Translations under genes and position numbers: made by a program
Assembly (NCBI GenBank): GCA_022509085.1
Contig: JAFLTW010000006.1
Location: 59,487-123,486, forward strand
DNA: 64,000 nt
Reading direction: 5' to 3'
DNA from: Muribaculaceae bacterium
Lineage (GTDB): Bacteria; Bacteroidota; Bacteroidia; Bacteroidales; Muribaculaceae
The notes under the pieces: model-generated
What the model was told of the DNA's origin: nothing
The model's database searches: none
The model's input: the letters and a program-made list of their open reading frames with translations, nothing else
Shown here: positions 26,335 through 35,543 of the stretch, one piece after another
Position numbering within the stretch: position 1 is the stretch's first letter
Layout: the number at the start of each line of letters is the position of its first letter

Positions 26335-27885
26335 ATGAAAAAAAGTTTACTTTTAGGTTTGACTTTGACACTTTGTGCAGGTGCATTTGCACAGGTAGCA
26401 GACGAAGATGAATACATCGTTCCGACTCTGTTGGAAGACACGTATTTGCAGAGAATGAGTCCCAATGGCACCTATGCCGTGGGTCAGGATCCCTACACGA
26501 GCGTAGTGGTGCACAACACCAAGACAGGCGTTACCGAATTTTATCCCGCAGCCTATCCCGGAATGGGCAATTGCGTAGCCAACAACGGCATAGTTGTAGG
26601 TCAGCAAATGCAGACCGACGGTTCATATGCCGCCATCATGTTTAACGGGCGCTTTATAGTCTCTGCTGCGATGCGGGCTACCAAATACAGTGAGTTCGAA
26701 GCTGTAACTCCCGACGGCACGCGAGCCACAGGCTATATGGCCAATCCGACAAACGTGGGGCCCGTCTTCATTCCTTTCTATTGCGACATAAATGCCTCAG
26801 GCGGTGCTTCTAATCCCATACCCCTTCCCTGCCCTGAAAAGGATCTTTTCGGAGTGAGGGCTATGTATGTGATAGGCGCAGTAATAAGCGATGATGGCAA
26901 AACCATTGGCGGTATCGTCTACGACAGCACCACTTCCTATACTTGGCCCATCATCTGGCGCGAAGACGAGGATGGCGTATGGACCTACAACCAGCCTGTT
27001 GAAAAGAACTTCAACCCCAACAACCTTCCTCTTCCCAAAGACCCCGATGATTTCCAGTTTGACCTGAGAGAGCCGCAGCCTGAAGACTTTATGACTCCCG
27101 AACAGATAGAGCAATATCACAAGGCTCTTGTCGAATATGCAGGCCTCTACGACTGGTATGACCTCTATTGGAGATATTCAGACAATGACGGAAACGATTA
27201 TGTTAAAGCCCACGAGGCTTGGGCTAACCTTTACGCTGAGGAATACTTGAAGGCTCTCAGAGAGTTTGAAAGAACACAACTTCTGTTGGGCGGCGACCTC
27301 CATTACGGCGGTATCATCTTTATCAATCATGAAGGCACGGAATTCATTACCGGAAAATACGGCACACCGTATACCTTCGACCTTTCAGACATAGCAGACA
27401 TACCCTATCAGCCCCTCGGGCTTCAGATGCCGCGTATCACTCTGACGCAGTGGCTCCCCGACGGCACGTTCCTCGGCTGCGCCACCCAGGGTGAATCTCC
27501 CACATACGCTTACATCAAGCTTGCGGGCAGCGACGAATTCATCAAGGTGACAGACTATCTTGCCCAGACTCATCCCTCTTACCTCTACTGGCTTGAAGAC
27601 TCCTTCTTCAATACAACAGACGGATTGATGACAGGCCTCATCACGGTAAGTGACGACCTGAGCATTATCGCAGGCGGCTATGTAGACCCCGAAGGAGGCA
27701 TGTATTCCTACCTCTACGGCGGAGTAGCTACCAACGAAGTGGAAAACGTTTCGGCCGTTCAGAACGACACATTTGAAGTTTACAACCTCAACGGCGTGAA
27801 AGTTCTCAGCACAAAAGACAAAGGTGCGCTCAAGAACCTTCCCAAAGGTATCTACATCGTAAACGGCGAGAAAGTGGTTATTTAA
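26335..27885 (+). CDS. secreted repeat-propeller-like protein with short C-terminal sorting tail, paralogue 1
   Basis: The 516-residue product has a signal peptide (to about residue 20, GAFAQ), then repeating segments of the form SPNGTYAVGQD, NNGIVVGQQ, TPDGTRATGYM, SDDGKTIGGIV and SDDLSIIAGGY. Such recurring D/N-G-x-x-x-x-G blades suggest a beta-propeller of HAF/WD type. A helical Glu-rich insertion (about residues 235-320) interrupts the repeats. The C-terminus FEVYNLNGVKVLSTKDKGALKNLPKGIYIVNGEKVVI is the Bacteroidales-type sorting tail. Its nearest relative is the next gene, encoding the same plan, so the two arose by tandem duplication. It has its own consensus promoter and a hairpin terminator. 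Function unknown. Confidence 0.75.
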   Translation: MKKSLLLGLTLTLCAGAFAQVADEDEYIVPTLLEDTYLQRMSPNGTYAVGQDPYTSVVVHNTKTGVTEFYPAAYPGMGNCVANNGIVVGQQMQTDGSYAAIMFNGRFIVSAAMRATKYSEFEAVTPDGTRATGYMANPTNVGPVFIPFYCDINASGGASNPIPLPCPEKDLFGVRAMYVIGAVISDDGKTIGGIVYDSTTSYTWPIIWREDEDGVWTYNQPVEKNFNPNNLPLPKDPDDFQFDLREPQPEDFMTPEQIEQYHKALVEYAGLYDWYDLYWRYSDNDGNDYVKAHEAWANLYAEEYLKALREFERTQLLLGGDLHYGGIIFINHEGTEFITGKYGTPYTFDLSDIADIPYQPLGLQMPRITLTQWLPDGTFLGCATQGESPTYAYIKLAGSDEFIKVTDYLAQTHPSYLYWLEDSFFNTTDGLMTGLITVSDDLSIIAGGYVDPEGGMYSYLYGGVATNEVENVSAVQNDTFEVYNLNGVKVLSTKDKGALKNLPKGIYIVNGEKVVI

Positions 27886-27908
27886 ACTTTACCCGATAAA
27901 TACAAAGG

Positions 27909-27930
27909 GGCGGTGACGGCAGTCGCCGCC
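27909..27930 (+). terminator. GC-rich hairpin terminator
   Basis: Arms GGCGGTGAC (27909-27917) and GTCGCCGCC (27922-27930), one G-U pair, 4-nt loop, followed by a T-rich TCTTTATGTTTT. Confidence 0.7.
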
Positions 27931-28008
27931 TCTTTATGTTTTCAGAAAATATTTCTGCAAAAACGGCGCGGAAATCCGCTGAAATGTGCCGTTGTGAACC
28001 AACAAAAC

Positions 28009-28039
28009 TTGTAGGAATAAAAATTTATTTTTAATTTTG
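28009..28039 (+). promoter_or_regulatory. promoter of second paralogue gene
   Basis: TTGT (28009-28012), 19-bp spacer, TAATTTTG (28032-28039); full match. Leader about 40 nt. Confidence 0.8.
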
Positions 28040-28083
28040 CCGTAGTTAACCAAGGAACGAAAAACTAACCATTAATATAACTT

Positions 28084-29724
28084 ATGAAGAAAATTTACTT
28101 ATTGGGAATTGCATGCCTTCTTTCAGGGGCAGCCATAGCCCAGGATTATGTTACCCCCCAAATTGCAGATTTCTTTGCACAGAAGATAAGCCCTGACGGG
28201 TCTTACCTCGTAGGTCAGGATGCCGCCACCGGCACAATCGTGTATCTTTATTCACCAATTACAAAGAAACTCGTTCAGGCCAACAATTTCTATCCCGGCG
28301 CCGGCAATTGTGTGTCAAACACCGGAATAATAGTGGGGCAGGAAATCGCCACCTCCGAATCCCACTGCGGCATTGTAATAAACGGTAAAGTTTCCCAACC
28401 GGCCACACTTAAGTTTCCCAACGACTACAGCTGCCTCAATGCCATCACCCCTGACGGAACCCGTGCTGTAGGTTATATGCCCGCCACCGGGGCGACGAGC
28501 TACATTCCTTTTTATGTGGATATAAATTCCAGCGGTGTCGTCTCCGCACCCATCAAGCTCGACTACCCGAAAAAAGACCTTTTTGGAGAGGTGCCCCAGC
28601 AGATTATTCCCGTGCATATCAGCCAGGATGGCCGCACGATTGCAGGAACTGTGGTAGATGGCACCGGTTTCTACTCATATCCTATTGTCTATAAGATGGA
28701 TGATAACGGAACATGGAGTTACACCCTACCGAGCGAACCTCTCTTCAACCCCGACAAGATTGCGGTTCCCAAATATCCGGAAATCAACTGGAATGATCCC
28801 AGTTATCCCGTTTCGCCAAGTAAGGAGCCCCAGAAATTTATGACTCCTGAAGAATATCAAGAATGGCAGGAAGCTCTTAAATCAGATCCCAATGCGAATT
28901 TCTGGGATTTTATGACAGACGAAGAAAATGCAAAATATGAACAAGCCATAAGGGAATACCAAGCATGGCAGGATGAACTTATAGGAGACAAGTTTGACAG
29001 ATACTGGAAAGCAATGTATGAAATCGGGAAATACCAGATGTTTTCTATGAACAATTTCGCGCTCAGCGGTGATGGCAGATTCCTGGCAGCTGCCAATGGC
29101 ATACTAAACGAAGAGACTACGTCTGACAACTATGTGGGATATACAACCTATGTATTTGACCTTGAAAAAGGCACCAACACCACCCTGAAAAGCGATAATG
29201 CGTGGATTCTCCCGACGCAGATTTTCCCCAACGGAAGGGTTCTCGGTGTAACTCATCCAAAAAATGCCTTCATTCCGTTTGAAGCCTATATGTGCGAACC
29301 CGGAAGCGACTCCTACATAAAATTCATGACTTTCCTCGAAAATAAGATACCTTCATACGTTGACTGGATTGAAGATAATCTGGGTATGTACGGAACCATC
29401 GGCTACGAACCCGACGGCACTGCAATAACGGGTTTCTACGTGGTGACGGGCTGGATGATGATGAGCGACGACATGAGCGTTATCGCGGGTGGCTATCCCT
29501 TTGCCGACAATGATAACGACGGCTGGGAAGATGGCCTTACTTATGTGTTCTACGACCCCACGGGCACCGTAGAGGTGGAAGAAGTGGCTGTAGAAGCTGA
29601 AGAGGAAGTATTCAACGTATTCAACCTCAACGGCATCAAGGTGCTCACCACAAAAGACAAAGCTGCCGTCAACAACCTCCCGAAGGGAATCTACATCGTA
29701 AACGGCAAGAAACTCGCAATCTAA
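28084..29724 (+). CDS. secreted repeat-propeller-like protein with short C-terminal sorting tail, paralogue 2
   Basis: The 546-residue product shares the plan of the preceding gene: signal peptide to AIAQ (about residue 19), the opening SPDGSYLVGQDAATGTIV, NTGIIVGQE, TPDGTRAVGYMP and SQDGRTIAGTV, a long helical insertion with MTPEEYQEWQEALK (about residues 255-310), and the tail FNVFNLNGIKVLTTKDKAAV ... GIYIVNGKKLAI. The insertion is longer than in paralogue 1, and an extra MFSMNNFALSGDGRFLAA blade occurs. Likely surface-exposed and exported by T9SS. Independent promoter and terminator mean that the two paralogues can be expressed separately. Confidence 0.75.
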   Translation: MKKIYLLGIACLLSGAAIAQDYVTPQIADFFAQKISPDGSYLVGQDAATGTIVYLYSPITKKLVQANNFYPGAGNCVSNTGIIVGQEIATSESHCGIVINGKVSQPATLKFPNDYSCLNAITPDGTRAVGYMPATGATSYIPFYVDINSSGVVSAPIKLDYPKKDLFGEVPQQIIPVHISQDGRTIAGTVVDGTGFYSYPIVYKMDDNGTWSYTLPSEPLFNPDKIAVPKYPEINWNDPSYPVSPSKEPQKFMTPEEYQEWQEALKSDPNANFWDFMTDEENAKYEQAIREYQAWQDELIGDKFDRYWKAMYEIGKYQMFSMNNFALSGDGRFLAAANGILNEETTSDNYVGYTTYVFDLEKGTNTTLKSDNAWILPTQIFPNGRVLGVTHPKNAFIPFEAYMCEPGSDSYIKFMTFLENKIPSYVDWIEDNLGMYGTIGYEPDGTAITGFYVVTGWMMMSDDMSVIAGGYPFADNDNDGWEDGLTYVFYDPTGTVEVEEVAVEAEEEVFNVFNLNGIKVLTTKDKAAVNNLPKGIYIVNGKKLAI

Positions 29725-29746
29725 GAAAGACTTACTGATAGAAAAG

Positions 29747-29765
29747 GCCGGAATTCATTTCCGGC
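29747..29765 (+). terminator. hairpin terminator after paralogue 2
   Basis: GCCGGAA (29747-29753) pairs with TTCCGGC (29759-29765), followed by a run of seven T. Confidence 0.85.
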
Positions 29766-29840
29766 TTTTTTTATACAAAAACGGAAGGCCGATACAAATG
29801 CATTTTATACAAAAACGGGAGGTGATGACGTTAAAGGAAT

Positions 29841-30665
29841 ATGTGGCGCAAGATATCTCACGCAATAAAGACCATAAGGAAATGGAGGGAGGAACCACTG
29901 CATATCGAATTCAACCTCACCGACCACTGCAACCTCAACTGCAAGGGATGCACACACTATTCTCCCCTGGCACCTGAAGAGTATGAGCCTCTGGAACGCC
30001 TGGAGAGAGAGGCACGACACATCGCCGGGATAAAGAATGCCTCGTTGATAAGGGAAGTATATCTGATAGGGGGAGAAACGCTTCTCTACCCGCAGTTAAC
30101 CCGGGCCATAAGAATCGTCAGGCACCACTTCCCGTGGGTAAAACTAAGTGTCTTCACCAACGGACTCCTTATACCGAAAATGGACGAAGACTTCTGGAAG
30201 GCTTGCCGGGAAACCGACTGTGAGATAGCCCTTACGCGCTATCCCCTGAAAATTGACTACGACAGAATAGAGAGAATCTGCCGTGAAAAAGGAGTGGCGG
30301 CCACCGTATTCGGCGACCGCGGCGAGGAGTCGAGTTTCTTCCGCTTCCCCCTCGACCCTGAGAAAAAGCAAAACCGGATGATGAGCCATATGCGCTGCTT
30401 CTCGTTCGGCTGCATCACCATCGACGGCGGCCGCATCTACCCCTGCTCGCTCTCAGCCTGCGTAAAACACCTCAACACGAGGCTCGGCACGGATTTCAGG
30501 CACGAGAAAGGAGATTATATCGAGGTGGAGAAACTCACGGACGCGCGGCAGTTGCTCACATTGCGAAACAGGCCGGTACCTTTCTGCGGATATTGCAAGC
30601 GTATCACCGACGTGAAATACGGCCCGTCACGCCGGTCCATCGAGGAATGGGTTGACACCAAGTAG
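29841..30665 (+). CDS. radical SAM protein
   Basis: The 274-residue enzyme carries CxxxCxxC at Cys30, Cys34 and Cys37 (TDHCNLNCKGCTHYSP), a GGETLLYPQL SAM-binding pattern, and a Cys-containing C-terminal region (FSFGCITIDGG, IYPCSLSACVKH, PVPFCGYCKRITD) of the kind that holds auxiliary clusters in SPASM/Twitch enzymes. The substrate is unknown; no peptide precursor gene is adjacent, and such proteins can act on sugars or peptides. It sits alone between a terminator and a tRNA-Gly on the opposite strand. Confidence 0.8.
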   Translation: MWRKISHAIKTIRKWREEPLHIEFNLTDHCNLNCKGCTHYSPLAPEEYEPLERLEREARHIAGIKNASLIREVYLIGGETLLYPQLTRAIRIVRHHFPWVKLSVFTNGLLIPKMDEDFWKACRETDCEIALTRYPLKIDYDRIERICREKGVAATVFGDRGEESSFFRFPLDPEKKQNRMMSHMRCFSFGCITIDGGRIYPCSLSACVKHLNTRLGTDFRHEKGDYIEVEKLTDARQLLTLRNRPVPFCGYCKRITDVKYGPSRRSIEEWVDTK

Positions 30666-30705
30666 TAAAAATAAAGGCTGCCTTAAAGACAACCTTCTAC
30701 AAATG

Positions 30706-30778
30706 AGCGGCAAACGAGGCTCGAACTCGCGACCCTCAGCTTGGGAAGCTGATGCTCTACCAACTGAGCTATTGCCGC
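30706..30778 (-). tRNA. tRNA-Gly (CCC)
   Basis: 73 nt; acceptor GCGGCAA/TTGCCGC, D arm AGCTCAGTTGGTAGAGC, anticodon stem TCAGC/GCTGA with loop TTCCCAA (anticodon CCC), T arm with GAGTTCGAGCCTC, discriminator T. No encoded CCA. Its 3' end converges on the radical SAM gene; its promoter lies at 30800-30830. Confidence 0.95.
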
Positions 30779-30799
30779 CGATGGCACCGGAATGCGGTG

Positions 30800-30830
30800 C
30801 AAAATTACAAATTTATTTTCGTTTTCACAA
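30800..30830 (-). promoter_or_regulatory. tRNA-Gly promoter
   Basis: On the minus strand TTGT (30827-30830), 19-bp spacer, TAATTTTG (30800-30807); full consensus, about 20 bp upstream of the tRNA 5' end. Confidence 0.8.
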
Positions 30831-30845
30831 ATTCCAATAATTTAT

Positions 30846-30853
30846 TAATTTTG
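30846..30853 (+). promoter_or_regulatory. -7 box for GYF-domain protein gene
   Basis: TAATTTTG on the plus strand, 32 bp before ATG 30886; a T-rich -33 region overlaps the divergent tRNA-Gly promoter. Confidence 0.55.
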
Positions 30854-30885
30854 CACGGAAAGAGGATCACGGAAAGAAGATAAGA

Positions 30886-31482
30886 ATGGAAAACAGGCAA
30901 TACTATATCTTCACCGACGGAGAGCAACGCGGCCCGTATGAATTAGACAAGCTGATAGAGGCCGGAGTTCGCCCGTCGACCTACGTGTGGTGTAAGACCA
31001 TGGCCGACTGGGAGCGGGCCGACTCCGTAGAGGAGATCCGCGAGCTCTTCCGCCGCCATCTGAAGAGAGTTAAAGAGAACGGCAGGGAGCCTCAGGAAGT
31101 GCAACCTGCAGCCGTGGTTACCCCGGTACCTTTCCAACCTGACGCAGCCCGGGGTGAAACTGAGGAAGAGCGTCCGCAGCGTTTCCCCTTTCCGGCCGAC
31201 GTGGAGAGCGAACCGGACTACAACCGGCCTCCGCAGGTGTCGATGACCCTGGCCGTCTTGTCGCTTCTCCTATGTTTTCCCCCGGCGGGTATAGCTGCCG
31301 TAGTATTTGCCTACAAGGCTCAGAAAAGCTGGGAGCAGTCATTGAAACCCGGAGCCTCCGACGTGGAGGAGCTGCGCAAGAAAGCCCATGAATATGAACG
31401 CCTCGCCAAGATGTGGCTCGGTCTTACGGTCGCCTTGGGTATAATTGCCTGGACCCTCATATTCAGTCTTCCGAAGAATTAA
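30886..31482 (+). CDS. GYF_2 (DUF4339) and CD225-like membrane protein
   Basis: Residues 1-65 form a GYF_2 domain (YYIFTDGEQRGPYELDKLIEAGV ... YVWCKTMADWERADSVEEI). A Pro/Glu-rich linker follows, then two membrane segments at about residues 118-145 and 178-196 with a CD225/dispanin-like PAGIAAVVFAYKAQKSWEQ between them. In bacteria this pairing is usually of unknown function; GYF_2 domains bind peptides in the cytoplasm. It likely sits in the inner membrane with both ends inside. It is 25 bp before rsmI, so the two may share a transcript. Confidence 0.8.
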   Translation: MENRQYYIFTDGEQRGPYELDKLIEAGVRPSTYVWCKTMADWERADSVEEIRELFRRHLKRVKENGREPQEVQPAAVVTPVPFQPDAARGETEEERPQRFPFPADVESEPDYNRPPQVSMTLAVLSLLLCFPPAGIAAVVFAYKAQKSWEQSLKPGASDVEELRKKAHEYERLAKMWLGLTVALGIIAWTLIFSLPKN

Positions 31483-31506
31483 TTCCTACCCGAATAGACC
31501 AGTCGC

Positions 31507-32178
31507 ATGCTTTACATCGTACCCACCCCCGTAGGCAATCTTGAAGACATGACCTTCAGGGGCATAAAGACCTTGAAAGAGGCTGACCTCATACTGTCGG
31601 AAGACACCCGGACGTCGAGTGTGCTTCTGAGGCATTTCGACATCCACACCCCCCTTATGAGCTACCACATGCACAACGAGCATGAGAAGGTGGGCAGCAT
31701 CATCAGCCAGCTCAAGGAGGGGAAGACGATAGCGCTGGTGTCTGACGCGGGCACTCCCGGAATATCCGACCCCGGTTTTCTTCTGAGCCGTGAATGCCGG
31801 AGGGAAGGCATCCGGGTGCAGTGTCTCCCCGGGGCCACGGCCTTCGTGCCGGCCCTTGTTGCATCCGGACTTCCCTGCGACAGATTCGTCTTCGAGGGGT
31901 TTCTGTCTCCCAAGAAAGGCAGGGCCACCAGACTCCAGCAGCTCAGCGAGGAGACAAGGACCGTGGTGATCTATGAATCGCCGAAAAGGCTGGAAAGGAC
32001 CCTGCGTCAGCTCGCCGAATATTTCGGCCCCGAGAGAGAGTCATCAGTAGTGAGGGAAATCTCCAAGATTCACGAGACATGCCACAACGGCACCCTCGGA
32101 GAACTCGGAGCGTACTTCGCGGAACACCCCGCAAAGGGTGAGATTGTGATAGTGATAGAGGGAGCGAAAGGGAAATAA
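31507..32178 (+). CDS. rsmI: 16S rRNA 2'-O-ribose C1402 methyltransferase
   Basis: The 223-residue protein starts MLYIVPTPVGNLEDMTFRGI, contains SEDTRTSSVLLRHF, VSDAGTPGISDPG and GLPCDRFVFEGFL, and belongs to the tetrapyrrole methylase superfamily fold of RsmI. It methylates the ribose of C1402 in 16S rRNA using SAM. The length is a little short of the usual 270-290 residues, lacking the C-terminal extension seen in some members. It follows the GYF_2 protein gene after 24 bp. Confidence 0.93.
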   Translation: MLYIVPTPVGNLEDMTFRGIKTLKEADLILSEDTRTSSVLLRHFDIHTPLMSYHMHNEHEKVGSIISQLKEGKTIALVSDAGTPGISDPGFLLSRECRREGIRVQCLPGATAFVPALVASGLPCDRFVFEGFLSPKKGRATRLQQLSEETRTVVIYESPKRLERTLRQLAEYFGPERESSVVREISKIHETCHNGTLGELGAYFAEHPAKGEIVIVIEGAKGK

Positions 32179-32266
32179 AGCCCCGAGGCCCTCAAACTAA
32201 ATGAGAATAAAATTGTTAAAAGAATAGGTAAGAACGCCTTCCTGAAAAAAACTAATCAGATTACAT

Positions 32267-33133
32267 ATGAAAAAAAGCATTATCCTGATGGGCCTCGCAG
32301 CCCTCGCCCTTGTAGGATGCAAGCAGCATGAGGCATCCGACAACTCCGACTCCATCCGTATGGCCGAGATGGAGGCACAATACAAAGAGGCCACCAACTT
32401 CAACGACTCCCTGATGCTTCTGATGGGCGACATCTACGCCGGACTCGACTCCATCAACGCCCAGGAGGGGATACTGACGAATCCCGGCATCGGTGACAAC
32501 GCCGACCGCAGGCAGGAGGTTCGCGACAACCTCACGGCCATCCGCCAGCGTCTGGCACAAAACAAGCGTCTGCTCTCAGAGCTTGAGAAAAAGGCCAAGG
32601 ATGCCGGAGCCAACACGGCCGTGATGCAGCGCACCATCGACCAGATGAAGCAGCACATCGCCGCCCAGGACGCCAAGATTGAAGAACTCACCACGCAGCT
32701 GGCAGCGGCCAACGACGCCATCACCGAACTCACAGGCCAATATGAGGAGAGCCAGCAGCAGCTCGCCGACGAGACACTGGCCAAGGAGGAGGCGCAGGCC
32801 AATTATGTGGCAGCCGAAAACGCAGCCAACACCGTATACTATGTCGTGGGCACCAACAAGCAGCTCAAGGAATGGAAAGTGCTCGAGAAGCGCTTCCTCG
32901 GCGCCACCAAAGTGATGCAGGGCGACGAGATCAACTACACCTGCTTCAAGGCAGCCGACAAGAGGACACTCACCTCAATCCCCACGGGAGCAAAGAAGGT
33001 GGAGATAAAGAGCCTCAACGATGAGAAGAGTTACGTGATAGAGGGTGAGAAAGAGGGACCCAAGACCATCAAGATCACCAACCCGGCACTCTTCTGGCAG
33101 AAGACTCCTTACCTCGTAATAGAGACGAAATGA
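32267..33133 (+). CDS. coiled-coil lipoprotein
   Basis: The 288-residue product has a lipoprotein signal (lipobox LVGC, Cys18), a helical region with long coiled coil at about residues 80-185 (QMKQHIAAQDAKIEELTTQLAAA), then a C-terminal domain of about 100 residues (TVYYVVGTNKQLKEWKVLEKRFLGATKV) that recurs in Bacteroidetes envelope lipoproteins. Its stop overlaps the start of the amylase gene by 4 bp (ATGA), so the two are co-translated. A role in linking or organising the outer membrane is plausible but not shown. Confidence 0.75.
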   Translation: MKKSIILMGLAALALVGCKQHEASDNSDSIRMAEMEAQYKEATNFNDSLMLLMGDIYAGLDSINAQEGILTNPGIGDNADRRQEVRDNLTAIRQRLAQNKRLLSELEKKAKDAGANTAVMQRTIDQMKQHIAAQDAKIEELTTQLAAANDAITELTGQYEESQQQLADETLAKEEAQANYVAAENAANTVYYVVGTNKQLKEWKVLEKRFLGATKVMQGDEINYTCFKAADKRTLTSIPTGAKKVEIKSLNDEKSYVIEGEKEGPKTIKITNPALFWQKTPYLVIETK

Positions 33134-35013
33134 GAACGCAGGCAACAGCGATTGCAGCAATATTCTTTGCCTTGGCTCCCTCCGGAGCCGAGGCAAAATT
33201 GCAGATAGAGGAGATACAGCCTCCCCACTGGTGGGCCGGCATGCACTCCAACCCTCTGCAGCTGCAGGTGTATGGAGAAGACGTGAAAGAGGCACGGCTT
33301 ACGGTTGATTACCCCGGTGTAAGGCTCGACAGCGTGGCCCGGCTCGACGGCAGCGACTCCTGGCAATATGTATACCTCGACATTACGCCGGAAGCCAAAC
33401 CCGGCGACATAACCTTAAAGTGGACCCTTGACGGAGAGGAGCAGACAGTGAAATATCCCCTCCTGCCCCGCAAGGAGATGAAGGGCGCGCAGGGATTTTC
33501 GAGCGCCGACGTGCTCTACCTGCTGATGCCCGACCGTTTTGCCGACGGCGACACCACCAACAACAATCCCGCCGGACTGCGCAACCCCGCGAAAGTAGAC
33601 CGCAGCAACCTCAACGTGCGCCACGGAGGCGACATAGCCGGCATAATGCGCCACCTTGACTATATCGACTCCCTTGGAGTAACGGCAGTATGGGTGAACC
33701 CCGTGCTCGAGAACGATATGCCCGGGGGCAGCTATCACGGTTACGCCACCACCGATTATTACCGGATAGACCCCCGCTTCGGCACCAACGAGGAATATGC
33801 CGCGCTCATAGACTCCCTCCATTCACGCGGCATAAAGACAGTGATGGACATGATTTTCAACCATAGCGGCTATGCACATCCATGGGTCGAGAATCCCCCC
33901 TCTTCCGACTGGTTCAACTTTCAAGACAACTACAGGCAGACAAACTATCGCCTCTCAACCCTCACCGACCCTTATGCTTCCGATTACGACCGGGAGCTGA
34001 CCACCGACGGATGGTTCGTGTTCGGCATGCCCGACCTCAACCAACGCAATCCTCACCTCATGAAGTATCTCATCCAGAACTCCATATGGTGGATTGAGGA
34101 GAGCGGGATAGACGGCATCAGGATGGACACCTACCCCTATGCCGACCTCGAGGCCATGAAAAAATGGATAGAAGACGTGCAGGCCGAGTATCCCGACTTC
34201 AACATTGTGGGCGAATGCTGGTTTGGAGAGACCGCAGGCGAGGCCTTCTGGCAGAAAGGTTCGCCCCTGGCTGCCGCAATGGGTACAGACACGGGGCTGC
34301 CGGTGGTGATGGACTTCCCGCTGATGATAAAGAACCGCGACATGGCGCCCTTCCGCGAGGAGACCGACCCCTGGAACGGACTTAACAAAATATACGACCA
34401 TCTGGCGCTCGACTATGTGTACCCGGACCCCAACTCCGTGTTGAGGTTTCTCGACAACCATGACACGGAGCGGTTCATACTCACGGTGCCCGACTCACTG
34501 GCCCAATGGAAGCAGGCCATCGCGTTGCTTCTCACCATCCCCGGCATACCGCAGCTCTACTACGGCACAGAACTTCTGATGGCCGGCGACCGATCGAAGG
34601 GCGACGGCGCCATAAGGCTCGACATGCCCGGCGGCTTTCCGGGCGACACGGTAAGCGCATTCAGCCGCGAAGGGAGAACCGACCTGCAAAACGAGGCTTT
34701 CGACTGGATTGCTGCCATCAACCGCTGGCGGAAAGGCTCTAAGGCCATGACGGGAGGCATGAAACACTTCATGCCCACCAACGGCATTTATCTCTACCAG
34801 CGCCTCTCGCCCGACGGTGGAGAAGAGGCTGTCGTAGTGATGAACGGCCGGGACGAGAGTCTCGACGTAGACATGACCCGCTACGGAGAGATCCTGAAGC
34901 CAGGACAGAAATTTCGCGACGTGGTGACCGGCGAGACCATCGACCTGATGGGCTCCGACGGTATCAGACGGTTTGCCCCACGCGAAACCCGCATACTCGA
35001 GCCCTTAAAATAA
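33130..35013 (+). CDS. GH13 alpha-amylase family, neopullulanase/SusA-like
   Basis: A 627-residue enzyme with signal peptide (to about EAKLQ), an N-terminal beta domain of cyclomaltodextrinase type (PPHWWAGMHSNPLQLQVYG), then the GH13 barrel with DRFADGD, GITAVW-type strands, the nucleophile region DGIRMDTYPYAD, the acid GECWFGE and the transition-state Asp of FLDNHDTERF. A C-terminal beta domain closes it. Length matches Bacteroides SusA (about 617 residues). It should cut alpha-1,4 glucans in the periplasm. It overlaps the upstream lipoprotein gene and precedes an SPOR lipoprotein, but a terminator at 35608 separates it from the SusC/SusD genes. Confidence 0.9.
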   Translation: MRTQATAIAAIFFALAPSGAEAKLQIEEIQPPHWWAGMHSNPLQLQVYGEDVKEARLTVDYPGVRLDSVARLDGSDSWQYVYLDITPEAKPGDITLKWTLDGEEQTVKYPLLPRKEMKGAQGFSSADVLYLLMPDRFADGDTTNNNPAGLRNPAKVDRSNLNVRHGGDIAGIMRHLDYIDSLGVTAVWVNPVLENDMPGGSYHGYATTDYYRIDPRFGTNEEYAALIDSLHSRGIKTVMDMIFNHSGYAHPWVENPPSSDWFNFQDNYRQTNYRLSTLTDPYASDYDRELTTDGWFVFGMPDLNQRNPHLMKYLIQNSIWWIEESGIDGIRMDTYPYADLEAMKKWIEDVQAEYPDFNIVGECWFGETAGEAFWQKGSPLAAAMGTDTGLPVVMDFPLMIKNRDMAPFREETDPWNGLNKIYDHLALDYVYPDPNSVLRFLDNHDTERFILTVPDSLAQWKQAIALLLTIPGIPQLYYGTELLMAGDRSKGDGAIRLDMPGGFPGDTVSAFSREGRTDLQNEAFDWIAAINRWRKGSKAMTGGMKHFMPTNGIYLYQRLSPDGGEEAVVVMNGRDESLDVDMTRYGEILKPGQKFRDVVTGETIDLMGSDGIRRFAPRETRILEPLK

Positions 35014-35028
35014 CAGAACGAAGACACG

Positions 35029-35535
35029 ATGAAAAAATACCTTCTTATATTCGGAGCTTCCCTGCTGCTGCTCACGGCATGCAAGCCTACCGAAAAGAAC
35101 TACAAGAACGCTTACGACGCGGCCTATGGGGCGGCGCAGAGAAAGGCTGAAAAAGAAGCGGAGAGTCTTTCGGGGGGCAAACTCGAGAGTCTCGACGGTC
35201 CGCAGTTGGAGGTGGTAGGCTCCGACTCCATCCCCATGGGGAGGGAGAGGGTGAAGCCCTACGAGACACAACTCCCTGCCGACGGCAACAAGGTAGGGAT
35301 AGCCATAGCGAGGTATAAGGTACCAACTAATGCCAGGCGTCACCTTGAAGACGTGAAGGCTGAATACCCCGAGGCATTCGTTGCTACCGACGGGGGCGAA
35401 AACTATTACGTGATGGTAAAGCGCGTGGCCTCCGTGCCTGAGGCCGTGGAGCCGATACGCCTCTACAGGCTTGCGCACCCCGACGACGCTTACCTGGGAC
35501 TCGGCACCCCGACCCTCTATACGCTGGTATGGTGA
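35029..35535 (+). CDS. SPOR-domain lipoprotein
   Basis: The 168-residue product has a lipobox LLTAC (Cys17), a charged helix and an SPOR-like C-terminal domain (VGIAIARYKVPTNARRHLEDVKAEYPEAFVATDGGENYYVMVKRV). SPOR domains bind denuded glycan strands of peptidoglycan, often at division sites, so this is probably an outer-membrane lipoprotein that touches the wall. The start follows the amylase stop by 15 bp. A tandem 22-bp repeat and a terminator lie after it. Confidence 0.8.
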   Translation: MKKYLLIFGASLLLLTACKPTEKNYKNAYDAAYGAAQRKAEKEAESLSGGKLESLDGPQLEVVGSDSIPMGRERVKPYETQLPADGNKVGIAIARYKVPTNARRHLEDVKAEYPEAFVATDGGENYYVMVKRVASVPEAVEPIRLYRLAHPDDAYLGLGTPTLYTLVW

Positions 35536-35543
35536 CACCAAAC

